From positions 1-12,569 of the forward strand of contig CAAGKS010000024.1 of NCBI GenBank assembly GCA_900770605.1: a stretch of DNA of 12,569 nucleotides, written 5' to 3'. Made by a program: the position numbers and the translations under genes. The notes beneath the pieces are model-generated. The model was not told where the DNA came from, searched no databases, and was given only the letters and a program-made list of their open reading frames with translations. Shown piece after piece: positions 1 to 6,516 of the stretch; positions within the stretch are counted from its first letter, which is position 1, and every line of letters begins with the position of its first letter. This DNA comes from Clostridia bacterium (lineage in GTDB: Bacteria > Bacillota > Clostridia > Oscillospirales > CAG-272).

Positions 1-345
1 ATGACATTCTCTGACGGTCAAAAGGCAGAGGTCCGTATTGTAAACAAGGACGGAAAGGGCAACTACATGGTACAGTCCATGAGCGGTATCCTTGGTACCT
101 GGAAGTGGTACTACGATCTTACTCCCGAGGAAAATGCTGCGGTTGCTAACGGCGAGGGCGTATGGTTCAGCCTTGTTCGTGAAGGAACAGACATAAAGAT
201 CGCAGTTAACGGCAGCGTTAAGACCCGTGGCGACGTAACAGTTAACATTCCCGAGACCGTTGCACTTGAACAGTTCAAGATAACGACCTTCAACTTCAGC
301 TACGCAATTGACGTTCCTTACGAATTCTTTATGATCGAGGCTTAA
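1..345 (+). CDS. C-terminal end of a secreted modular protein (5' end outside window)
   Basis: The frame is open from the first base, and the ATG there is almost certainly an internal methionine: the paralogous gene downstream has the same Met inside 'KMHFADGQKAEV', here 'MTFSDGQKAEV'. The 114 visible residues align end to end with the last 115 residues of the 628-2103 gene. Shared blocks include DGQKAEVR, ENAA, GVWFS followed by a VR[ED]GT segment, QFK, and a [DI]VPY/DIPY.F end. The alternating beta-strand pattern and the 'F/W-S-x-V-R-x-G-T-x-I-K' segment suggest a beta-sandwich of the lectin/LamG kind, which may bind carbohydrate or surface ligands. That fold is inferred, not demonstrated. 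Codon choice is strongly biased (AAG, GAG, AAC, GGC, GTT), as in highly expressed genes. The signal peptide and upstream domains are not visible. It ends with TAA. Confidence 0.75.
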   Translation: MTFSDGQKAEVRIVNKDGKGNYMVQSMSGILGTWKWYYDLTPEENAAVANGEGVWFSLVREGTDIKIAVNGSVKTRGDVTVNIPETVALEQFKITTFNFSYAIDVPYEFFMIEA

Positions 346-390
346 AGCCCGATCAAAATCAACTTCATTAAGTAAAAATCCAATTTCTTA

Positions 391-441
391 CACAGATATA
401 CATTAAACGTGTATATAAATCATCGCGGATAAAAATCTGTG
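391..441. repeat. Nested inverted repeats upstream of the small peptide gene
   Basis: CACAGAT (391-397) pairs with ATCTGTG (435-441). Inside it ATACA (398-402) pairs with TGTAT (410-414) around a 7-nt loop. The element lies between the first gene's stop and the ribosome site of the 38-residue peptide gene. No T-tract follows, so it does not look like a standard terminator. It may be a folded leader or an operator, but the stems are short and AT-rich, so chance is possible. Confidence 0.3.
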
Positions 442-475
442 AAACACAATCACTCATATTTTGAAAGGAGTAGTT

Positions 476-592
476 ATGGAAAAAGGTTTTAACTACGTTT
501 CCCCCGAGGTTGAGATAATACTGTTTAACAGCAAAGACATTATCACTTTATCAGACGGTGTACTCGACCCGAACGAAGATCTTTGGCTCTAA
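476..592 (+). CDS. Small peptide, 38 aa, acidic C-terminal tail
   Basis: ATG at 476 follows a strong ribosome site GAAAGGAG (463-470) at 5-nt spacing, and the frame closes with TAA at 590-592. The product begins MEKGFNYVSPEVEIILFNSK and continues DIITLSDGVLDPNEDLWL. It has an N-terminal Tyr-x-x-Pro-Glu-x-Glu-hydrophobic block, a central 'DIITLSDG' core, and an acidic Asp/Glu-rich end finishing in Trp-Leu. It has no signal peptide, membrane helix or cysteine. From memory, short proteins of the form 'Y..PE.E...F...D(V/I)IT.S' recur in gut Clostridia, but I cannot name a characterised family. It sits 35 bases before the signal-peptide protein at 628, so the two are probably co-transcribed. Possible roles are a ribosomally made precursor or signalling peptide, or a small partner of the secreted protein; none is shown. 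The strong ribosome site and conserved-looking layout make it a likely real gene. Confidence 0.7.
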   Translation: MEKGFNYVSPEVEIILFNSKDIITLSDGVLDPNEDLWL

Positions 593-627
593 AATTCACA
601 AATTATATTTTTTGAAAGGAAATCGAC

Positions 628-2103
628 ATGAAAAACAGAAGCATTACTAAATTTTTTGTTCTCGCACTTTCTCTCGTTCTCTTTATGACAGCAGTTATCG
701 GTATTACCGCATACGCTGGCAACAATGACAGTGGTGACATTTACTCCACAACCATCGTACACGACGATAAGATCAGCCTCGCTATTGCTGTTAAGGCAAC
801 CGCCGAGGAGATCGCAGACGGCACAGTAGTTGTTAACTACGTATGGGAAAACAGCGACGACGTTAAGACCGCTACCTACGGCGAGGCACACGCAACCGAG
901 GAAGGCTACGTTTGGGTAGTTACCGAGGGCGTTGCAGCTTACGATCTTGGTCTTAATGCAACCATTACCTCTTACGTAAAATCCGGTAATGAGTACGTTG
1001 AGGTTGAGTCCGGCGTTTACAGCGTTGCAACCTTCCTTTACAACAAGCTCTACAGAGACGGCGTTGAGGGCTAAGCAAAGGCTTGCTACGAGGCTCTCCT
1101 TGCTTACGGCGCAACCTCTCAGGCATTCCTTGATAAGAATGCAGACGCTCCTGTTGATGAGCTCAACTACGCTTACACAACAAACGAAGATATCAAGATC
1201 AACGGTCAGTCCTCTGTTTTCGCTGATGAAGTTACTGTAGCTTACAACGGCGATAAGAACATAGGCGGTTGGATCGTTAACGGTGTTACCTACCCTGCTG
1301 AGCAGACCACCTTTGAGGTTAACGGCGTTACAGAGATCGAGGCTTTCGAGGCTCTCCTTACCATCGGCGAATTTGCAAACGGTACAGTTACTGCTGATAA
1401 GGCAAGCTACGAGGTTGGCGACACTGTTACCTTGACAATTACCGCTAACAAGGACTACGCTCAGAAGCTGTATCTCAACGGTGATGCTATCCTTGTAGAT
1501 ACAAACGGCAAGTATAGCTTTGTAATTGAAGAAGGCGAGACCTACGCCGTTACCGGTGAATTCGTTTCCGTAAAGGGCAACTGGTTCTGGATTCCGGGCA
1601 ACTTCAATATGATCAATCAGGGTCATAATGTCGCACACGCAAGTGCCGGTTCTACCGGTGAGCTTGTTCCCACCGCAGACAAGTGCTACGGCGGTAAGGT
1701 TCTTGTTAAGGATCCTTCTTCCGGAACTAAAGCGGAATATGCAATTGCATTTAAGATGCATTTCGCAGACGGTCAGAAGGCGGAGGTTCGCTTGATCGGT
1801 GAAAATGGAGACGGTAAGTATCGTTTACAGGTTTTTGGCAACAATATTCTCGGAAACTGGGCTGGCATTTATACCCTGTCAGATGCTGAAAATGCCGCTA
1901 TCGCTACCGGCGACGGTGTATGGTTCAGCATGGTTCGCGATGGCACAACAATAAAGCTGCTTATCAACGACAATGTTGTTAAGACATACGATGTGTCTGC
2001 AAACGGCATTACTGCTGATACAAAGGTTTCTCAGTTTAAGCTTCAGGCTTACAATTTGACTAAGGAAACAGACATTCCCTATGTCTTCTATATGGCCGAG
2101 TAA
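628..2103 (+). pseudogene. Secreted modular protein, interrupted by one in-frame TAA
   Basis: ATG at 628 follows GAAAGGA (614-620) at 7-nt spacing. Residues 1-30 form a clear signal peptide (basic MKNR, hydrophobic core, cleavage after Ala-Tyr-Ala), so the product is exported. The frame runs 148 codons, meets TAA at 1072-1074, then stays open in the same frame to TAA at 2101-2103, giving 491 codons in all. Protein sense runs across the stop: 'LYNKLYRDGVEG' before it and 'AKACYEALLAYGA' after it read as one helical segment. Further domains are an InlB-type or 'bacterial repeat' module at about residues 250-312 (GTVTADKASYEVGDTVTLT...), then a beta-rich C-terminal domain at about 319-491, homologous to the gene at 1-345. 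No ribosome site or early start codon follows the TAA, and the TTG at 1432 lies inside the repeat domain, so separate translation of the second half is unlikely. No further lesions are visible, so the change is recent, an error, or functional readthrough. A binding or adhesion role is inferred. Confidence 0.75.
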
Positions 2104-2138
2104 ACTGCTCGTAAGTAAAATATTTTGTAAACATTCAT

Positions 2139-2169
2139 AATTGAGGGGCGGCTTCGCCGCCCCTCAATT
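2139..2169 (+). terminator. GC-rich hairpin after the secreted-protein gene
   Basis: A perfect 14-bp stem, 2139-2152 with 2156-2169 (AATTGAGGGGCGGC / GCCGCCCCTCAATT), around a 3-nt TTC loop, begins 36 bases after the stop of the 628-2103 gene. Its stability and position fit a transcription terminator or an mRNA 3'-end stabiliser. It lacks a proper T-tract, since 'TTCAAAGG' follows, so termination may depend on the next hairpin. Confidence 0.55.
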
Positions 2170-2173
2170 CAAA

Positions 2174-2232
2174 GGACATCATTGAAAAATGCTTTCCAAC
2201 GCTTGATTGGAAGGTATTTTTGAGTGATATCC
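2174..2232. terminator. Long imperfect hairpin, possible two-way terminator
   Basis: Arms 2174-2199 and 2207-2232 pair over 26 positions with two mismatches and a few G-T pairs, around the 7-nt loop CGCTTGA. The inner part is an A-tract, stem and T-tract: AAAAATGCTTTCCAA pairs with TTGGAAGGTATTTTT. This is the form of a bidirectional intrinsic terminator, and it would separate the secreted-protein locus from the glycosidase operon. Its arms are longer than a terminator needs, so a regulatory leader for the GH3 gene is another option. Confidence 0.45.
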
Positions 2233-2242
2233 GATATCGGAT
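2229..2242. promoter_or_regulatory. 14-bp palindrome before the GH3 start, candidate operator
   Basis: ATCCGATATCGGAT is a perfect 14-bp palindrome. It ends 11 bases before the GGAGG ribosome site of the GH3 gene and overlaps the right arm of the preceding hairpin by four bases. A perfect palindrome at this place could bind a dimeric repressor controlling the operon. It does not match a regulator consensus that I can name, and no regulator gene is in the window. Confidence 0.3.
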
Positions 2243-2265
2243 TTCTATATACTGGAGGACGAAAA

Positions 2266-4629
2266 ATGGAAAAATGGAGAAGGATCAAATATCAGCCCAA
2301 TTTGCCCTTAGGTGAAAACGGCCAGCGCGTTACTGCCTGCGCCGATCATATAGAGCTTTCTAAAAATGCCGCTAAGGAAGGTATGGTGCTGCTGAAAAAC
2401 AACGGTAACGTTTTGCCCTTTTCAAAAGGATCAAAGCTCGCCCTGTTCGGCATTGCAACCTTTGATTACGTCAAGGGCGGCGGCGGAAGCGGCGACGTTA
2501 CAGTTCCCTACACCACGGACATTTACGAAGGATTTAAGAAGCTCAGTGACCGCGTGGACGTTTGCGAGGAGCTTGCAGACTTTTACCGCAACTACATACA
2601 AACAATATCTGGGACCGATTATTTGCCCGGACAAATGCCCGAGCCCGAGCTCCCCGATGCGCTGTGCGAGAGTGTCCGCGAATATACCGATACTGCAGTG
2701 ATATCCATTTCCCGTTTTTCAGGCGAGGGCTGGGACAGAACTCTCAAGGGCCATTCCATTTACGAGGACGGAGACTTCTATCTCTCATACGCTGAACGCG
2801 CAATGGTTGAGCAGGTAAAGAAATATTTCTCCAAGATAGTTGTCGTTATGAACGTGGGCGGTATGGTAGATACCGAGTGGTTCTATGACGAGGATGCTAT
2901 CGGGGGCGTGCTTATGGCTTGGCAGAGTGGAATCGAGGGCGGTACGGCGGCGGCAGAGCTGCTGTGCGGCATTGGCACCCCTTGCGGTAAGCTGACCGAT
3001 ACCTTTGCAAAGCATTTGGAGGACTATCCTTCAACCGAGAATTTCCACGAGTCTGATGATTACGTAGATTATTCAGACGATATTTACGTCGGCTACCGCT
3101 ATTTTGAGACCATTCCGGGCGCGGCAGAAAGGGTCAACTATCCCTTTGGCTTCGGTCTGTCATATACGAGCTTTGAATGGGAAATAAAGAGCGTGGAGCA
3201 AAATGACGGAAAGTTTACCGCTACGGTTTGTGTAAGCAACGTCGGAAACGTAGCAGGCAAGGAGGTTATTCAGGTTTATCTCGAAGCGCCTCAGGGCAAG
3301 CTTGGAAAAGCAAGCCGCAGCCTTATCGCATTCCAAAAAACAGAGCTCTTGCAGCCCGGATGCGCTCAGCAATTAACTCTTACTTGGGATACATCAACAA
3401 TGGCGTCCTATGATGACTTGGGCAAGGTAGCAAAGGCGGCTTACGTCTTGGAAAAGGGCGTATATAGCTTCCATATCGGAAATTCCGTTCGCAATACCGC
3501 GCGTAGCGCTTATACGTACTCCCCCGAGCAGGACGTGATCGTGGAGCAGCTCAGCACAAAGCTGCAGCCCAATGCGCTGAAAAAGCGTCTGCTCGCTGAT
3601 GGAAGCTACGAGGAGCTTCCCACGTTTGACAAGGAAAAAGAGACCTTTGATTTTATGCCTGAGCTGACCTTGAATGAATTGGAAAACGCGTACACACCCA
3701 TGCGCCTTGTATCGACCTTACCTCGCGACAGAGATAAGAGAGATATCCACTGGTTCGAAGAGGTGGCTGACGGCAAGATAACGCTTGATGAATTTATTGC
3801 TCAGCTCCCCAATGAAGCTATTTGCCATATGCTCGGCGGTCAGCCTAATCTCGGTGTTGCAAATACCTGCGGCTTTGGTAATTTGCCTGATTTTGGCGTT
3901 CCTAACGCGATGACGGCGGACGGCCCTGCGGGTGTTCGTATCAACCGCGAGTGCGGCGTATATACCACGGCATTTCCCTGCAGCACACAGGTCGCTTGCA
4001 CGTGGGATCCGAGCATTGCTTATGCAGTCGGCGAAGCGGGCGCTAAGGAGCTCAAGGAAAATAATCTGGCTATCTGGCTGACACCTGCGATCAATATTCA
4101 CAGAAGCCCCTTGTGCGGCAGAAACTTTGAATATTACTCCGAGGATCCCTTTGTTGCAGGTATGATGGCTGCGGGTATGGTACGAGGCATACAGTCTCAA
4201 AAGGTATCGGCATCCGTTAAGCATTTTGCGCTCAACAACAAGGAGACCAACCGCAAGAACAGCGACTCCCGCGTTTCCGAGAGAGCTGCGCGTGAGATCT
4301 ACCTCAAGGCGTTTGAGATCATTGTAAAGACCGCTGACCCGTGGTATATTATGAGCTCTTATAATCTTATCAACGGTGTTCGCGCATCCGAATGCGGCGA
4401 GCTGCTGACAGATATACTCAGAGGAGAATGGGGCTTTGATGGCGTGGTGAGCACGGACTGGCACGTTCACTCCGAGCACTACGTAGAGACCAACGCGGGC
4501 AACGATATCCGCATGCCCGGCGGCTTCCCCGAGCGATTGCTCAAAGCGCTTGAAAACGGCGCAATTACCCGAGAAACGTTAGAGATCAGCGCAAAGCGTG
4601 TATTGAACATGCTGCTGAAGCTGGATTAA
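2266..4629 (+). CDS. Glycoside hydrolase family 3, permuted domain order
   Basis: This is a 787-residue beta-glycosidase. ATG 2266 is chosen because GGAGG (2254-2258) lies 7 nt before it; a GTG at 2224 has no such site and overlaps the palindrome. The domain order is reversed relative to most GH3 enzymes. The alpha/beta sandwich comes first (AAKEGMVLLKN, residues 35-45, to about 290). An FnIII-like domain opening with YPFGFGLSYT at 292 follows, and the catalytic TIM-barrel domain is last (about 505-787). The barrel has ADGPAGVR (Asp552), GRNFEYYSEDP (Arg619-Asn620), KHF (Lys652-His653) and GFDGVVSTDW with the nucleophile Asp731. The likely acid/base is Glu154 in FSGEGWDR, from the first domain. 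There is no signal peptide, so it is cytoplasmic and acts on imported glycosides. Beta-glucosidase is the usual activity, but xylosidase, arabinosidase or glucosaminidase cannot be excluded. It is the first gene of the probable operon, 21 nt before the GH2 gene. Confidence 0.9.
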   Translation: MEKWRRIKYQPNLPLGENGQRVTACADHIELSKNAAKEGMVLLKNNGNVLPFSKGSKLALFGIATFDYVKGGGGSGDVTVPYTTDIYEGFKKLSDRVDVCEELADFYRNYIQTISGTDYLPGQMPEPELPDALCESVREYTDTAVISISRFSGEGWDRTLKGHSIYEDGDFYLSYAERAMVEQVKKYFSKIVVVMNVGGMVDTEWFYDEDAIGGVLMAWQSGIEGGTAAAELLCGIGTPCGKLTDTFAKHLEDYPSTENFHESDDYVDYSDDIYVGYRYFETIPGAAERVNYPFGFGLSYTSFEWEIKSVEQNDGKFTATVCVSNVGNVAGKEVIQVYLEAPQGKLGKASRSLIAFQKTELLQPGCAQQLTLTWDTSTMASYDDLGKVAKAAYVLEKGVYSFHIGNSVRNTARSAYTYSPEQDVIVEQLSTKLQPNALKKRLLADGSYEELPTFDKEKETFDFMPELTLNELENAYTPMRLVSTLPRDRDKRDIHWFEEVADGKITLDEFIAQLPNEAICHMLGGQPNLGVANTCGFGNLPDFGVPNAMTADGPAGVRINRECGVYTTAFPCSTQVACTWDPSIAYAVGEAGAKELKENNLAIWLTPAINIHRSPLCGRNFEYYSEDPFVAGMMAAGMVRGIQSQKVSASVKHFALNNKETNRKNSDSRVSERAAREIYLKAFEIIVKTADPWYIMSSYNLINGVRASECGELLTDILRGEWGFDGVVSTDWHVHSEHYVETNAGNDIRMPGGFPERLLKALENGAITRETLEISAKRVLNMLLKLD

Positions 4630-4650
4630 ATTTTTTACATAGAGGGGTTT

Positions 4651-6450
4651 ATGATGTACGAACAGATAAATTCTAATATTCCCCGTCCGGAGCATCCCCG
4701 TCCCGATTTTATGAGAGATACCTTTTATAATCTGAACGGTACTTGGGAATTTGCTTTTGACGATGCCAATATAGGCTTGAAGGACGGCTGGTATCGTCCG
4801 AATTATAAACTTGATAAGACCATCACCGTGCCGTTTTGCTATCAAAGCGCAGCAAGCGGTATAGGTCCTACGGACGAGATCCACCCGATCATGTGGTACC
4901 GCAGAAAATTCACTGTTCCTGCGCAGATGAAGGGCAGAAGCATACTTGTGAATTTCGGCGCGGTAGATTACGAGGCGACTGTCTACGTCAACGGCATGGC
5001 GGTTGGCGGACACAAGGGTGGATATACGCCCTTTCAGCTTGACGTTACGCCCTTTTTGACGGCAGGAGAAAACGATCTGTGCGTCAGAGTAGTGGATATG
5101 CCCGATCCCGTTCAGCCCCGCGGAAAGCAGTACTGGAAACAGGGACTGTTCTCCTGTCTTTACACCGCAAGCAGCGGCATCTGGCAAACGGTTTATCTGG
5201 AAGCGGCGAGGGAGCTGAGAATAGATTATATCCACGTCACCCCCGACATCGATAAGGGCTTGGCATCGGTAGAGATCATGCTCAACCGCGTTCCCGATAA
5301 AAAAGTGACGCTTGCACTTGAAGTGACACTTGAAGATAAGGAGATCCGCACGGTCAGGACGACTACGTCAAACAGAAACGTAACGGTCACTATCGACATG
5401 GATATAAGAGATACCTTCTTCCCCGTTGCTTTGTGGTCGCCCAAGAGCCCTTCCCTTTACGATCTGAAGGTACAGCTTTCAGACGGCGAGCAGCAGCTCG
5501 ATATGGTAAATACCTACTTTGGTATGCGCAAGGTAGAGGTGCGAGACGGCGTGGTATATCTCAACAACGACCGCATCTATCAGAAGCTCATTCTGGATCA
5601 GGGCTACTGGCCCGATACGATGATCACCCCCCCCAGCGACGAGGCGATCCGCGAGGATCTGGAATGGACCAAGAAATTCGGCTTTAACGGCGCGAGAAAG
5701 CACCAGAAGATCGAAGATCCCCGTTACTACTACTGGGCAGATAAGATGGGCGTTCTTGTTTGGGGCGAGCTTCCCAGCGTATTTGACTTTACCGATGAAG
5801 CGGTAGAAAATCTCACGGGAACGATGCAGGAATTTATCCGCCGTGACTTTAACCACCCCAGCATTATCGCTTGGGTGCCCTTGAATGAAAGCTGGGGCGT
5901 GCCGCAGATCGTTTCTAACAAGAGACAGCAAAACACAGCATCTATGCTGTATTATTTGACCAAGGCGTCAGACGGCACCCGAATCTGCTCGGGAAATGAC
6001 GGTTGGGAGCAGATGCACACCGACATTTGCGGCTTGCACGATTACACAAGCGAAAAGCAGGTGCTCAAAGAGCATTTTGCAGACCGTGATTTCATTGAAA
6101 AGCAGACCTGTGACGGACGTCGCGCTTACGCCGATAGCTATACCCCCACAGGAAAAGAGGCCTTTATGGTGACTGAGTACGGCGGCATCGCTTTTGCTAA
6201 CGTTGGCTTGCAGGGTGAGCTTGGCGGTATGGAGACTTGGGGCTATCACGGCAAGGAATCCGATGAGGAAGCATTTTTTGCCCGCTATGAAGCTTGTACT
6301 GAGGCAGTAGCGGAAATTCCCTTCTGCCAAGGCTATTGCTACACCCAGCTTACCGATATCATGCAGGAGATCAACGGTCTGCTGCTGCCTGATCGCAAGC
6401 CCAAGGTGGACGTAGAAAGAATTTGCAAGATCAATCAGAAATTGCACTGA
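4651..6450 (+). CDS. Glycoside hydrolase family 2, short form
   Basis: This is a 599-residue enzyme with the three core GH2 domains and no C-terminal extension: a sugar-binding jelly roll (about 25-185, with NLNGTWEF and WYRRKF), an Ig-like beta sandwich (about 190-300) and a TIM barrel (about 305-599). The acid/base is Glu413 in WVPLNESWG and the nucleophile is Glu509 in MVTEYGG. Where many GH2 enzymes have an 'R-T-S-H-Y-P' block at the end of a barrel strand, this one has ARKHQKIEDPRYY (Arg349, His351), as in a subset of small GH2 proteins. ATG 4651 is used; ATG 4654 is equally possible, because the site AGAGGGG (4641-4647) serves either. There is no signal peptide, so it is cytoplasmic. 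Beta-galactosidase, glucuronidase and mannosidase activities all occur in the family, and the sequence does not decide between them. It is probably co-transcribed with the GH3 gene, which ends 21 nt upstream. Confidence 0.88.
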   Translation: MMYEQINSNIPRPEHPRPDFMRDTFYNLNGTWEFAFDDANIGLKDGWYRPNYKLDKTITVPFCYQSAASGIGPTDEIHPIMWYRRKFTVPAQMKGRSILVNFGAVDYEATVYVNGMAVGGHKGGYTPFQLDVTPFLTAGENDLCVRVVDMPDPVQPRGKQYWKQGLFSCLYTASSGIWQTVYLEAARELRIDYIHVTPDIDKGLASVEIMLNRVPDKKVTLALEVTLEDKEIRTVRTTTSNRNVTVTIDMDIRDTFFPVALWSPKSPSLYDLKVQLSDGEQQLDMVNTYFGMRKVEVRDGVVYLNNDRIYQKLILDQGYWPDTMITPPSDEAIREDLEWTKKFGFNGARKHQKIEDPRYYYWADKMGVLVWGELPSVFDFTDEAVENLTGTMQEFIRRDFNHPSIIAWVPLNESWGVPQIVSNKRQQNTASMLYYLTKASDGTRICSGNDGWEQMHTDICGLHDYTSEKQVLKEHFADRDFIEKQTCDGRRAYADSYTPTGKEAFMVTEYGGIAFANVGLQGELGGMETWGYHGKESDEEAFFARYEACTEAVAEIPFCQGYCYTQLTDIMQEINGLLLPDRKPKVDVERICKINQKLH

Positions 6451-6467
6451 TAGAAATTTGAATAGAG

Positions 6468-6495
6468 TTCGCATCTACACAAAATAAACTATATT
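6468..6495 (+). promoter_or_regulatory. Possible internal promoter before the SorE-like gene
   Basis: TTCGCA (6468-6473) and TATATT (6490-6495), 16 bases apart, are a fair match to -35 and -10 boxes in the 66-base gap. AT-rich gaps often give such matches by chance, and the genes on both sides could equally share one transcript. Confidence 0.2.
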
Positions 6496-6516
6496 GAATT
6501 ATATGGAGATATAAAA

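Noticed and set aside
1072..1074. Stop-codon reassignment or selenocysteine-type recoding
   Set aside because: TAA ends several other genes here and is not a selenocysteine or pyrrolysine codon; reassignment is not supported.
589..1761. 390-codon open frame on the minus strand opposite the secreted-protein gene
   Set aside because: It mirrors the strongly biased codons of the + strand gene, has no ribosome site or recognisable domain, and the + strand frame has a signal peptide and a paralogue.
1432..2103. Separate gene starting at TTG 1432
   Set aside because: The start lies inside the InlB-like repeat, has no ribosome site, and the same frame is open back to the internal TAA at 1072, so it is the second half of the interrupted gene.
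2224..2265. Upstream GTG start for the GH3 gene
   Set aside because: It would place the palindrome inside the coding sequence and lacks a ribosome site; ATG 2266 has GGAGG at ideal spacing and starts just before the domain.
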